Assembly: GCF_006715055.1 (NCBI RefSeq)
Contig: NZ_VFMN01000001.1
Coordinates: 4,216,001 to 4,280,000 of the forward strand
Reading direction: 5' to 3'
Origin: Lapillicoccus jejuensis
GTDB taxonomy: Bacteria; Actinomycetota; Actinomycetes; Actinomycetales; Dermatophilaceae
DNA length: 64,000 bases
Under the pieces are notes generated by a model. It had not been told where the DNA came from and searched no databases. It saw nothing but the letters and a program-made list of their open reading frames with translations. Shown here in pieces: positions 46,913-56,582 of the stretch. Position 1 is the first letter of the stretch, and every line of letters starts with the position of its first letter. Position numbers and translations under genes: made by a program.

Positions 46913-47839
46913 TCAGAACCCCAGCCGCTGCAGCTGCTTGGGGTCGCGCTGCCAGTCCTTGGCCACCTTGACGTGCAGGTCGAGGTAGACCTTCTGCCCG
47001 AGCAGCTTCTCGATGCCGGCGCGGGCGGTCGAGCCGACCTCCTTCAGCCGCGACCCGCCGCGGCCGATGATGATCGCCTTCTGGCTGTCGCGCTCGACGA
47101 AGACGTTGACCCGCACGTCGAGCATCGGGTCGCCCTCCGGGCGGTCCTCGCGCGGGACCATCTCCTCGACGACGACGGCCAGCGAGTGGGGCAGCTCGTC
47201 GCGCACGCCCTCGAGCGCGGCCTCGCGCACCAGCTCGGCGACCATGACGAGCTGCGGCTCGTCGGTGAGGACCCCGTCGGGGTAGAGCTGCGGCGAGAGC
47301 GGCAGGTGGCGCATGAGGACCTGGAGCACGACGTCGACCTGGTCGCCCCGGGTGGCCGAGCAGGGCACGATCTCGGCCCACGAGCCGAGCTGGTCGACGG
47401 CCATGAGGTGCTCGGCGAGCCGGCGCCGGTCGACCCGGTCGGACTTGGTCACGACGGCGACGACGGGGGTCCGCTTGGCCTGCTGGAGCTCGGCGAGCTC
47501 GCGCGCGATGAAGGTGTCGCCGGGACCGATCCTCTGGTCGGCGGGCAGGCAGAAACCGACGACGTCGACGTCGAGCAGGGTCTCGCGCACGAGGTCGTTG
47601 AGCCGCTCCCCCAGCAGGGTCCGCGGCCGGTGCAGCCCGGGGGTGTCGACGAGCACGAGCTGCGCGGCGTCGCTCGTCGCGATGCCGCGGATGACGTGCC
47701 GGGTGGTCTGCGGCTTGCTCGAGGTGATGGCGACCTTGTCGCCGACGAGCGCGTTGGTCAGCGTCGACTTGCCGGCGTTCGGCCGCCCGACGAGGGCGGC
47801 GAACCCGGCCCGGTACGGCGCCCCGTCCTCAGTGCTCAC
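46913..47839 (-). CDS. era: GTPase Era
   Basis: 308 aa. G1 GRPNAGKST, G3 DTPGLH, G4 TKSD, and a C-terminal KH domain with AIIIGRGGSRLKEVGSTARAGIE. Binds the 3' end of 16S rRNA in 30S maturation. GTG 47839 lies inside the corC gene (11-nt overlap), so the two are coupled; YbeY, its usual partner, is two genes upstream. Confidence 0.95.
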   Translation of the reverse strand: MSTEDGAPYRAGFAALVGRPNAGKSTLTNALVGDKVAITSSKPQTTRHVIRGIATSDAAQLVLVDTPGLHRPRTLLGERLNDLVRETLLDVDVVGFCLPADQRIGPGDTFIARELAELQQAKRTPVVAVVTKSDRVDRRRLAEHLMAVDQLGSWAEIVPCSATRGDQVDVVLQVLMRHLPLSPQLYPDGVLTDEPQLVMVAELVREAALEGVRDELPHSLAVVVEEMVPREDRPEGDPMLDVRVNVFVERDSQKAIIIGRGGSRLKEVGSTARAGIEKLLGQKVYLDLHVKVAKDWQRDPKQLQRLGF

Positions 47840-49154
47840 GCAGTGCCTCCTCGGTGTGGTGGGACTCGCCGTCCCGGGCGCGTGGGTCGCTCCCGTCGGC
47901 GGCCACGAGCCGCCGTACGACGACCGACGCCAGCCGGTGCCGGCGGCCCGCCATCTTCTCACCCACGAGCTCCAGCCCGGCCACCTCGCCGCGGGTCCCG
48001 ACGATGGGGACGCGCCCGACCGCCTTGGACAGCAGCCCGCCGACGGTGTCGACCTCGTCCTCCTCGATCTCGACGTCGAAGAGCTCGGCGAGGTCGTCGA
48101 TGGCCATCGTCGCGGGCACCCGGGTCCAGCCGTCGGGGAGCACCTCGACGCCCGGCGCCTCACGGTCGTACTCGTCGGCGATCTCCCCGACGATCTCCTC
48201 GAGGATGTCCTCGATGGTGACGATGCCGGCCGTGCCGCCGTACTCGTCGACGACGACGGAGAAGTGGGTCTGGTCGCGCTGCATCTCGCGCAGCAGGTCG
48301 TCGACCGGCTTGCTCTCGGGGACGAAGTGCAGCGGACGCATCTCGCGCTCGACCGGCAGGTGCCCGGTCTCGGCGTCGGCGGTCGTGCGCCGGGCGACGT
48401 CCTTGAAGTAGAGCAGTCCGAGGACGTCGTCGCTGTCCTCGCCGACGACGGGGATCCGCGAGAAGCCGGAGCGCAGGAAGAGCGACATGGCCTGCCGCAG
48501 CGTCTTGTCGTGGGCGATGGTCACCATGTCGGTGCGCGGCACCATGACCTCGCGCGCCATCGTGTCACCGAGCTCGAAGACGGAGTGGATCATTGCCCGC
48601 TCGTCGGCCTCGATGACCGAGGAGTCGCTGGCCTGGTCGAGCAGGTCGCGCAGCTCCGCCTCGGTCTGGAACGGCCCTTCGCGGTAGCCCTCGCCCGGCG
48701 TCACCGCGTTGCCCAGGGCGACGAGCACCCGCGCCACGGGCCCGAGGACGCGCCGCAGCCCGACGGCGAACGGCGCCGCCCACAGCGCGACCGAGTCGAA
48801 GTGCTGCCGACCGAGGGTGCGCGGCGAGACCCCGGTGATGACGAAGGACACGACGGCCATGACGGCGATGGAGACGAGCAGGCCGACCGTCGTCGAGTCG
48901 GTCGTCTGCAGGACGGCCACGGTGATGAGGACGGCGCTGGCCGCCTCCGCGACGACGCGCAGGAAGGCGAGGACGGCGAGGTACGCGGGCGAGTCGTCGA
49001 TCACCCGCATGAGCGAGGCCGACCCGGCCCGGCCCTCGTCGAGCAGCTCCTCTGCCCGCACCCGCGACATCCGGAAGAGCGCCGCCTCGCAGGCCGACAG
49101 GCAGAAGGCGACGACGACGGCGAGGAGCGCGAACCCCACGAGCTGCGGGAGCAC
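47829..49154 (-). CDS. CNNM/CorC-type transporter with CBS pair
   Basis: 441 aa. DUF21 membrane domain of about four helices (LVGFALLAVVVAFCLSACEAALFRM at the start), two CBS domains (EVMVPRTDMVTIAHDKTLRQAMSLFLRSGFSRIPVVG and a second with VVVDEYGGTAGIVTIEDILEEIVGEI), and a C-terminal CorC_HlyC domain. Candidate Mg/Co exporter or regulator. GTG 49154 has GAGGGG 8 nt upstream. Confidence 0.92.
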   Translation of the reverse strand: MLPQLVGFALLAVVVAFCLSACEAALFRMSRVRAEELLDEGRAGSASLMRVIDDSPAYLAVLAFLRVVAEAASAVLITVAVLQTTDSTTVGLLVSIAVMAVVSFVITGVSPRTLGRQHFDSVALWAAPFAVGLRRVLGPVARVLVALGNAVTPGEGYREGPFQTEAELRDLLDQASDSSVIEADERAMIHSVFELGDTMAREVMVPRTDMVTIAHDKTLRQAMSLFLRSGFSRIPVVGEDSDDVLGLLYFKDVARRTTADAETGHLPVEREMRPLHFVPESKPVDDLLREMQRDQTHFSVVVDEYGGTAGIVTIEDILEEIVGEIADEYDREAPGVEVLPDGWTRVPATMAIDDLAELFDVEIEEDEVDTVGGLLSKAVGRVPIVGTRGEVAGLELVGEKMAGRRHRLASVVVRRLVAADGSDPRARDGESHHTEEALREH

Positions 49155-49165
49155 GCCCAGGCCCC

Positions 49166-49642
49166 TCAGGAGGTGGGCCGGCCGCGGCCGGCGAGGAAGG
49201 TGAGCAGCAGCTGGCGCTGGAGCTCGAACATCTCCTTCTCCTCCTCCGGCTCGGCGTGGTCGTAGCCGAGCAGGTGCAGGATCCCGTGCGTCGTCAGCAG
49301 GAGGAGCTCCTCCTCGGTGGTGTGGCCGGCCTCGCGCGCCTGGGCGGCGGCGACCGACGGGCACAGGACGACGTCGCCGAGGACACCCTCCTCGGGGTCC
49401 TCGTCGTCGTTGCCGGGGCGCAGCTCGTCCATCGGGAAGGACATGACGTCGGTCGGGCCCGGCAGGTCCATCCACTGCACGTGCAGGGTCTCCATGGCCG
49501 GCTCGTCGACGAGGGTGATGGCCAGCTCGGCCTGCGGGTGCACCCGCATCTCGCGCAGCACGTAGCGGGCCAGGTCGACCAGCTCGACCTCGAGCCCGTC
49601 CTGGACCGGCTGGTCGGTCTCGTTGAGGACCTCGATGCTCAT
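49166..49642 (-). CDS. ybeY: Endoribonuclease YbeY
   Basis: 158 aa. The zinc motif [11 protein letters not shown] (about 119-129) and [10 protein letters not shown] upstream define the family. Acts in 16S rRNA 3' processing and ribosome quality control, in the same gene cluster as era. Confidence 0.95.
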   Translation of the reverse strand: MSIEVLNETDQPVQDGLEVELVDLARYVLREMRVHPQAELAITLVDEPAMETLHVQWMDLPGPTDVMSFPMDELRPGNDDEDPEEGVLGDVVLCPSVAAAQAREAGHTTEEELLLLTTHGILHLLGYDHAEPEEEKEMFELQRQLLLTFLAGRGRPTS

Positions 49643-49662
49643 CGCTTCACCGCGCGCCCGGG

Positions 49663-50748
<1,086 letters not shown>

Positions 50749-50767
50749 CTCGCGCCCAGTCTACGGC

Positions 50768-51130
50768 TCACCCGGGCGGCCACCCGAGGTCGCGGCCGCC
50801 CAGCAGGTGCAGGTGGGCGTGGAAGACGGTCTGGTGGGCCCGGGACCCGGTGTTGGCGACCAGCCGGTACCCCTCGTCGGCGACGGCCGTGCCGTCGTGC
50901 CGCTCCTCCTCGGCCACGGACCGCGCGAGCGAGACGGCGTCGGCGAGCTCCCCGGGGTACTCGGCCAGCTCGGCGAGGTTCGCCACGTGCCGGCGCGGGA
51001 TGACGAGCACGTGCGTCGGCGCCTGCGGGGTGATGTCGCGGAAGGCGAGGGACAGCCCCGTCTCCCGCACGACGTCGGCGGGAACCTCGCCGGCGAGGAT
51101 CCGGCAGAACAGGCAGTCGTCGTCGGCCAT
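50768..51130 (-). CDS. hinT: HIT family protein (HinT-like)
   Basis: 120 aa. CLFCRILAGEVPADVV at the N-terminus and the histidine triad HAHLHLLGG near the end (about 104-112). Nucleoside phosphoramidase or nucleotide hydrolase, cytoplasmic. 19-20 nt gaps to both neighbours indicate an operon. Confidence 0.93.
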   Translation of the reverse strand: MADDDCLFCRILAGEVPADVVRETGLSLAFRDITPQAPTHVLVIPRRHVANLAELAEYPGELADAVSLARSVAEEERHDGTAVADEGYRLVANTGSRAHQTVFHAHLHLLGGRDLGWPPG

Positions 51131-51150
51131 GGCGCCACTGTAGGCGCCCC

Positions 51151-52023
51151 TCAGCCGCCGAGGGCGTCGAGCTCGGCGACCTCATCGGCGGGCAGCGGCT
51201 CCAGTGCGGCGGCGACGTTCGCCTCGAGGTGCGCCACCGACGACGTCCCGGGGATGAGCAGGACGTTCGGCGAGCGCTGCAGCAACCAGGCCAGCGCCAC
51301 CCCGAGGGGGCTGCGGCCCAGCCGCGCGGCCACCGCGTCGAGCGCGTCGGTCTGCACCGGCGAGAACCCGCCCAGCGGGAAGAACGGGACGAAGGCGATC
51401 CCCTGCCGCGCGGTGAGGTCGACGAGGGCGTCGTCCTCGCGGCGCGCGAGGTTGTAGAGGTTCTGCACGCACACGACCGGGGCGATCTGCTGCGCCTCGG
51501 CGAGCTGCTCCGCGGTCGCCGCGCTGAGCCCGAGGTGGCGCACGAGGCCCTCGCGCTGCAGCTCCGCGAGCGCACCGAACGGCTCCGCGAGCGAGCCCCC
51601 GGCCGGGTCGCTGCCGTGGTCCCCCTGCCCGCGCAGGCGCAGGTTGACGACGTCGAGCACGTCCAGCCCGAGCGTGTCGAGGTTGCGGTGCACCTGCTCG
51701 CGCAGCTGCTCGGGGCGCAGCGCGGTGGGCCAGCCGCCGTCGGCGTCGCGCACCGCCCCCACCTTGGTGACGACGTGCACCCCGTCGGGGTACGGCGCCA
51801 GGGCCTCCCGGATCAGCTCGTTGGCCACGTCGGGCCCGTAGAACGCGGCCGTGTCGAGGTGGGTGATGCCGAGCTCGACGGCGCGGCGCAGGACGCGGAC
51901 GGCCTCGTCGCGGTCCCGCGGCGGGCCGAGGACACCCGGCCCGGCGAGCTGCATGGCGCCGTACCCGATGCGGGTGAGGTGCAGGTCGTCGGCGAGGCGG
52001 TAGGTGGTGTGCGGATCGGTCAT
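51151..52023 (-). CDS. Aldo/keto reductase
   Basis: 290 aa TIM barrel. LTRIGYGAMQLAG, THLDTAAFYGP with Asp and Tyr of the catalytic tetrad, VVTKVG with Lys. The fourth position, normally His in a 'LLQLH' strand, reads DVVNLRLRG, so it is Arg or shifted. NADPH-binding end PLGVALAWLLQRSPNVLLIPGTSSVAHLEANV. CAGGGT lies 6 nt before the ATG, a weak leaderless -10. It precedes hinT with a 20-nt gap. Confidence 0.9.
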   Translation of the reverse strand: MTDPHTTYRLADDLHLTRIGYGAMQLAGPGVLGPPRDRDEAVRVLRRAVELGITHLDTAAFYGPDVANELIREALAPYPDGVHVVTKVGAVRDADGGWPTALRPEQLREQVHRNLDTLGLDVLDVVNLRLRGQGDHGSDPAGGSLAEPFGALAELQREGLVRHLGLSAATAEQLAEAQQIAPVVCVQNLYNLARREDDALVDLTARQGIAFVPFFPLGGFSPVQTDALDAVAARLGRSPLGVALAWLLQRSPNVLLIPGTSSVAHLEANVAAALEPLPADEVAELDALGG

Positions 52024-52123
52024 GGGTCCACCCTGCGCCGGCCCGCGGCGGCGGGGCAGTCCCCCGCCGCTCCTGGGACCGGCAGGACCAGGATCGCGCC
52101 CGTACGGCGCCCCGCCCGGCCCC

Positions 52124-52129
52124 TACCGT
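52124..52129 (+). promoter_or_regulatory. -10 element of XRE regulator, leaderless
   Basis: TACCGT with a 6-nt gap to GTG 52136; it is about 95 bp from the divergent aldo/keto reductase -10. Confidence 0.5.
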
Positions 52130-52135
52130 GGGCGG

Positions 52136-52966
52136 GTGAGCACCCCCAGCCCGCTCGGCGACCACCTGCGCGCCCGCCGCGCCCTCGTCGACCCGCAGGA
52201 CGTCGGGCTGCCCGGCGGCGGCCGACGGCGCACCCCCGGCCTGCGGCGCGAGGAGGTCGCGATGCTCGCCGGGATCAGTGCCGACTACTACCTGCGCCTC
52301 GAGCAGGGCCGCGACCGCCACCCCTCGGCGCAGGTCCTCGACGCCCTGGCCCGGGTGCTGCGGCTCGACGCCAGCGGCACGGAGTACCTGCACGGGCTGG
52401 CCGGCGGGCCGACCCGCACGACCCGCCGTCGCGACCGCCCCGTGCCGGTCGGCATCCGGCAGCTGCTCGAGTCGGTCAACCTGCCCGCCTTCGTCGAGAG
52501 CCGCCGCTTCGACGTCCTCGCGACCAACGAGCTCGCCGCGGCGCTGCTCGGGCTCCGGGTCGGGACCAACCGGCTGCGCACCTTCTTCCTCGAGGAGGCC
52601 GACCGCTCGCTGTTCGTCGAGTGGGACCGGCAGGCGGTCTCCTTCGTCGCGGGGTTCCGCGCGTCGGTCGGCACCTCGGACGACCCCGAGGTGGCGCGGC
52701 TCGTCGGCGACCTCTCGCTGCGCTCGGAGACCTTCCGGCGGCTCTGGGCCCGGCACGACGTCGTCCCGCTCGCCGGCGGGGTGAGCCTGCTGCAGCACCC
52801 GCTCGTCGGGCGGCTCGAGCTGCGGCGCGAGAAGCTGCCGCTCGCCGACACCGACGGTCAGATCCTCGCGATCTACCACCCGGAGCGCGACTCCTCCTCG
52901 GCCTCCGTGGAGGGGCTCGCGCTGCTCGCGTCCCTCACCAGCAGCGGCGGGGTCGCCACCGGCTGA
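52136..52966 (+). CDS. XRE-family regulator with MmyB-like domain
   Basis: 276 aa. HTH: TPGLRREEVAMLAGISADYYLRLEQGRDRHPSAQVLDALARVLRL (about 33-77). The C-terminal MmyB-like ligand domain begins VGIRQLLESVNLPAFVESRRFDVLATNELAAALLG. Such regulators often control a divergently transcribed oxidoreductase, which here is the aldo/keto reductase, probably in response to a small lipid-like or aromatic ligand. Confidence 0.9.
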   Translation: MSTPSPLGDHLRARRALVDPQDVGLPGGGRRRTPGLRREEVAMLAGISADYYLRLEQGRDRHPSAQVLDALARVLRLDASGTEYLHGLAGGPTRTTRRRDRPVPVGIRQLLESVNLPAFVESRRFDVLATNELAAALLGLRVGTNRLRTFFLEEADRSLFVEWDRQAVSFVAGFRASVGTSDDPEVARLVGDLSLRSETFRRLWARHDVVPLAGGVSLLQHPLVGRLELRREKLPLADTDGQILAIYHPERDSSSASVEGLALLASLTSSGGVATG

Positions 52967-53008
52967 GCCGCGTGTCAACCGCCGAGGGCGCTCGCGCGTC
53001 GTGACGTC

Positions 53009-53569
53009 GTGAGAACGTCAGTCGTGGCCGAGCGGCGGCACCGGAGCCTACCCGCGGCGTCGGACGACGCGTTCGCGGACCTGTACGCCGCGCACTGGGC
53101 CGGGCTGGTCCGGCTGGCCTGGCTGCTCGTCCACGACCAGGCCCGCGCGCAGGACGTCGTCCAGGACGTCTTCGTCGCCAGCTGGGACCGTCTCGCCGAG
53201 CTGCGCGAGCGCGGCACGGCCCTGGCCTACCTGCGTCGCGGCGTCGTCAACCGGTGCACCTCGGCGCACCGCCGGCGCGGCACCGAGGACCGCTGGCTGC
53301 GGACCGCCGCCGGCGGGGAGGACGACCCGGCGACCCGGACCGTCCCCAGCGCGGAGGACCTCGCCGTCCTCCGCGAGGAGGGCGGTGCCCTCCTCCTCGC
53401 CCTCGCCCGGCTGCCCCGCCGGCAGCACGAGGTCGTCGTCCTGCGATACGCGAGCGACCTGTCCGAGGCCCAGGTCGCCGAGCTCCTCGGCATCTCCGCC
53501 GGCGCCGTCAAGTCCCACGCGCACCGCGGTCTCGCGGCGCTGCGCGACGTGCTGGGAGGCACCCGATGA
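53009..53569 (+). CDS. ECF sigma factor (SigE-like)
   Basis: 186 aa. Region 2: FADLYAAHWAGLVRLAWLLVHDQARAQDVVQDVFVASWDRL. Region 4: LPRRQHEVVVLRYASDLSEAQVAELLGISAGAVKSHAHRGLAALRDVLG. GTG 53009 is the first in-frame start; GTG 53024 is also possible. It overlaps the next gene (ATGA), the position in which an anti-sigma factor is expected. Confidence 0.92.
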   Translation: MRTSVVAERRHRSLPAASDDAFADLYAAHWAGLVRLAWLLVHDQARAQDVVQDVFVASWDRLAELRERGTALAYLRRGVVNRCTSAHRRRGTEDRWLRTAAGGEDDPATRTVPSAEDLAVLREEGGALLLALARLPRRQHEVVVLRYASDLSEAQVAELLGISAGAVKSHAHRGLAALRDVLGGTR

Positions 53570-54618
53570 GCACCCGACGCGAAGACCGCCCCCTCGACGG
53601 CCCCCTCGACGCTGACGAGCTGGCCTCCCTGGAGGGGGCCGCGCGCAGGTCGCTCGGCGCGGCGACGGACGGGCTCACCCCGCAGGACCGGTACGACGAC
53701 ATCCGCGCCGCCGCGCTCCGGTCCCGCCGCGGCCGACCCGGGTGGGTCTGGCCGCTCGCCTCGGCCGCGGCCGCCGCCCTCGTCGCCGTCACCGCCTGGG
53801 GGCTGTCCCGTCCCGACGCCCCACCGCCGGTCGTCGGCGGCCCGACCTCCCGCCCCACGACGGCGAGCGCGACGGCCCCGTCCGCGACCACGGCGTTCCC
53901 GGCGTACTTCGTCGAGCAGGTGGCGGGGACGTCGTACGGGCTGGTGCGGGAGTTCGTGCCGTCGACCTCGACGGCGCGGCTCGGCACCGCCGACGGCGCG
54001 GCCGCTGCGGCGCGGCTGTCGATGACCGCGACGCCGGCGCACGCCACCGGGACGGTCGTCTCCGCGTGGACGCCGGGAACGACGCTCACGGTCACGCTGC
54101 AGGGCGGGGAGGCGGACGTGCTGCTCTCCCGCGCCGGACGGACCGGCCTGACCGCCGACCAGCAGCGGCTCGCCGTCCAACAGCTCGTGTGGGCGGTCAC
54201 GGCGGGGCTGCAGCGCACCCTGCCGGTCGGCGTCGTCGTCGCGACCGGGGGGAACGTGTTCGAGTCCGTGCCGGCCGGGGTGTTCGAGCGACCGGCCCCC
54301 GACCAGGCCTACCGCGACGTCGCGCCGATCTGGGTGGACTCGCCGACCCAGGGGGCGTCGTACCCGAGCGGGGCGCCCGTGACCGTCACCGGGCGGTCGT
54401 GCACCGTCGAGGCGGCGGTGTCCTGGGTCCTGCAGCAGGGCGCGACGACGGTGCGGTCGGGGCACACCACGGCCTCGAGCGGCTGCCCGGTCCAGGGCGG
54501 CTGGTCGGTCGCGCTCGGCCCGCTGCCGGCGGGGGCGTACACCGTCCACGTCCGCGAGCTGTCCGCCGAGGACGGCGGCGTGCGCGGCGACCAGCAGGTG
54601 ACGTTCACGGTGCGCTGA
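53566..54618 (+). CDS. Membrane-anchored GerMN-Gmad2 protein, sigma partner
   Basis: 350 aa. Cytoplasmic N-terminus of ~58 residues rich in acidic and helical sequence (ELASLEGAARRSLGAATDGL), one helix (about 60-80), Pro/Thr/Ala linker, GerMN-like domain (AFPAYFVEQVAGTSYGLVREFVP ... GGNVFES), and a Gmad2 Ig-like domain from about 255 (IWVDSPTQGASYPSGAPVTVTGRS ... AYTVHVRELSAEDG). Translationally coupled to the sigma factor, so the N-terminus may act as its membrane anti-sigma, with the extracytoplasmic domains as sensor. No canonical zinc anti-sigma motif. Confidence 0.78.
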   Translation: MSTRREDRPLDGPLDADELASLEGAARRSLGAATDGLTPQDRYDDIRAAALRSRRGRPGWVWPLASAAAAALVAVTAWGLSRPDAPPPVVGGPTSRPTTASATAPSATTAFPAYFVEQVAGTSYGLVREFVPSTSTARLGTADGAAAAARLSMTATPAHATGTVVSAWTPGTTLTVTLQGGEADVLLSRAGRTGLTADQQRLAVQQLVWAVTAGLQRTLPVGVVVATGGNVFESVPAGVFERPAPDQAYRDVAPIWVDSPTQGASYPSGAPVTVTGRSCTVEAAVSWVLQQGATTVRSGHTTASSGCPVQGGWSVALGPLPAGAYTVHVRELSAEDGGVRGDQQVTFTVR

Positions 54619-54634
54619 CCCGGTCCGGGCCGGC

Positions 54635-55381
54635 TCAACGCCAGCGGCCGCGGGCGTTGAGGACCGCGAGCGCGGCCGGACCGGCGCTCGAGCTGCGCAG
54701 CACCTCCGGGCCGAGCCGGACCGCACAGGCCCCGGCGGCCTCGAACGCCGTCAGCTCGGCGGGCGTGATCCCGCCCTCGGGACCGACGAGCAGGACGACG
54801 TCGCCGGCCGCGGGGAGGTCCACCGTCGCCAGCGGCATCGTCGCGTCCTCGTGCAGGACCAGCGCCAGCGCCGCGCCCTCGACCCGCAGCCGGGCCCCGG
54901 CGGTCCGCACGACGGGCTCGACGAGCGGCACCCGGCCCCGGCGGGACTGCTTGGCCGCCGCGGTGACGACGGACTCCCAGCGCTCGCGACCGCGCTCCTC
55001 CTTGGCCCCGCGCCACTGGACGATCGAGCGCTCGGCCTGCCAGGGCACGACGACGTCGACGCCGAGCTCGGTCGCCGCCTCGACGGCCTGCTCGTCGCGG
55101 TCGCCCTTGGCCAGCGCCTGGACCAGGACGAACCGGGGCGCCGGCTCGGGGACGACCTCGAGCAGGGTGAGGCGGACGGCGAGACCGCCGTCCCGGCTGG
55201 CCTCGACGACCTCCCCGGTCCCCCGGCGGCCGGCGCCGTCGCTCACCAGCACGATCTCGCCCACGCCCAGCCGCACGACCTGGACGGCGTGCCGGGCCTC
55301 GGGACCGCTGACCCGCACGACGTCGCCGACGCCGGCGGCGCCCCAGTCGGCGGGGCTGAGCAGGAACAGGCGCTGGGTCAC
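54635..55381 (-). CDS. rsmE: 16S rRNA m3U1498 methyltransferase
   Basis: 248 aa SPOUT family. N-terminal PUA-like part (RLFLLSPADWGAAGVGDVVRVSGPEARHAVQVVRL), ALAKGDRDEQAVEAATELGVDVVVPWQAERS, and the SAM knot LVGPEGGITPAEL ... VRLGPEVLRSSSAGPAALAVL. Third gene of the hrcA-dnaJ-rsmE operon. Confidence 0.94.
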   Translation of the reverse strand: MTQRLFLLSPADWGAAGVGDVVRVSGPEARHAVQVVRLGVGEIVLVSDGAGRRGTGEVVEASRDGGLAVRLTLLEVVPEPAPRFVLVQALAKGDRDEQAVEAATELGVDVVVPWQAERSIVQWRGAKEERGRERWESVVTAAAKQSRRGRVPLVEPVVRTAGARLRVEGAALALVLHEDATMPLATVDLPAAGDVVLLVGPEGGITPAELTAFEAAGACAVRLGPEVLRSSSAGPAALAVLNARGRWR

Positions 55382-55402
55382 GGTGGCCCTCCGGTGGTCG
55401 GC

Positions 55403-56536
55403 TCAGTGGGCCCGGAACGCGTCCTTGAGCTTGCCGAGCAGCCCGCCCTTCTCGACCGAGCTGAGCCGGCCCTCGGGACGCTCCTCGCCGCGCAGGGCGG
55501 CGAGCTGGCGCAGCAGCGCCTCCTGCTCGGGGGTGACCCGGGTCGGGGTCTGCACGTTGAGGTGGACGACGAGGTCGCCTCGGCCGGAGCCGCGCAGGTG
55601 GGTGACGCCGAGCCCGCGCAGGGTCTGGGTGTCCCCCGCCTGCGCGCCGGCGACGACGTCGAGGTCCTTCATCCCGTCGAAGGTCTGCAGCTTGAGCGCG
55701 GTGCCGAGGGCGGCGGCCGTCATCGGCAGCTCGAGGGTGACGTGCAGGTCGTCCCCGCGCCGGACGTAGGTCTCGTGCGGCCGGACGGCGACCTCGACGT
55801 ACAGGTCGCCGGCGGGGCCGGCACCGGGGCCGACCTCGCCCTCGCCGCGCAGCTGGATCCGGGTGCCGGTGTCGACCCCGGCGGGGACGCGCAGCGTGAG
55901 GGTGCGCCGGGTGCGCACGCGACCCTGGCCCGAGCACTCGAAGCACGGGTGCGGGATCGTCGTGCCGTAGCCCTGGCACGCCGAGCACGGGCGGCTCGTC
56001 ATGACCTGGCCGAGGAAGCTGCGCTGCACCGACTGGACCTCGCCGCGGCCCTGGCAGACCGAGCACGTGACGACCGAGGTGCCCGGCTGCGTGCCCTCGC
56101 CGTGGCAGGTGCCGCAGGCGGCGGCGGTGTCGAGCGCGACCTCCTCGTCGGAGCCGAAGACGGCGGCGGCGAGGTCGATGTCGAGGCGGACGAGGGCGTC
56201 CTGACCACGCTGCTGGCGCGGCCGCGGGCCGCGTCCCGCCCCGCCGGTCGCGGCGCCCCCGAAGAAGGCGTCCATGACGTCGCTGAAGCTGAAACCCTGG
56301 CCGAACCCGTCGCCGCCCCCCGTGGCGAACGGGTCGGCGCCGAGGTCGTAGGCCTGCTTCTTCTGCGGGTCGGACAGGACGTCGTACGCCCGGGAGACCG
56401 TCTTGAACTGCTCCTCGGCGTCGGCGCCCTGGTTGACGTCCGGGTGCAGCTTCCGGGCCAGGCGTCGGTAGGCGCGCTTGATCTCCTCGGCGGAGGCGTC
56501 GCGCTGGAGACCGAGGTCCTGGTAGTAGTCGCTCAC
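55403..56536 (-). CDS. dnaJ: Chaperone DnaJ
   Basis: 377 aa. J domain with HPD (RRLARKLHPDVNQG), Gly-rich region FATGGGDGFGQGF, four CxxCxGxG zinc repeats (CGTCHGEG, CSVCQGRG, CSACQGYG, CFECSGQG), then the C-terminal substrate-binding barrels. Co-chaperone of DnaK. This is the DnaJ2-type copy that accompanies hrcA in actinobacteria; dnaK-grpE are not in the window. Confidence 0.95.
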   Translation of the reverse strand: MSDYYQDLGLQRDASAEEIKRAYRRLARKLHPDVNQGADAEEQFKTVSRAYDVLSDPQKKQAYDLGADPFATGGGDGFGQGFSFSDVMDAFFGGAATGGAGRGPRPRQQRGQDALVRLDIDLAAAVFGSDEEVALDTAAACGTCHGEGTQPGTSVVTCSVCQGRGEVQSVQRSFLGQVMTSRPCSACQGYGTTIPHPCFECSGQGRVRTRRTLTLRVPAGVDTGTRIQLRGEGEVGPGAGPAGDLYVEVAVRPHETYVRRGDDLHVTLELPMTAAALGTALKLQTFDGMKDLDVVAGAQAGDTQTLRGLGVTHLRGSGRGDLVVHLNVQTPTRVTPEQEALLRQLAALRGEERPEGRLSSVEKGGLLGKLKDAFRAH

Positions 56537-56582
56537 GGGTGGGAGGTCCTATCGGTGGTGCGTGTGGTTCGCGGGTGTCGGG

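Noticed and set aside
53009-54618. Sporulation or germination locus
   Set aside because: GerMN and Gmad2 domains alone do not imply spores. No other sporulation genes are present.
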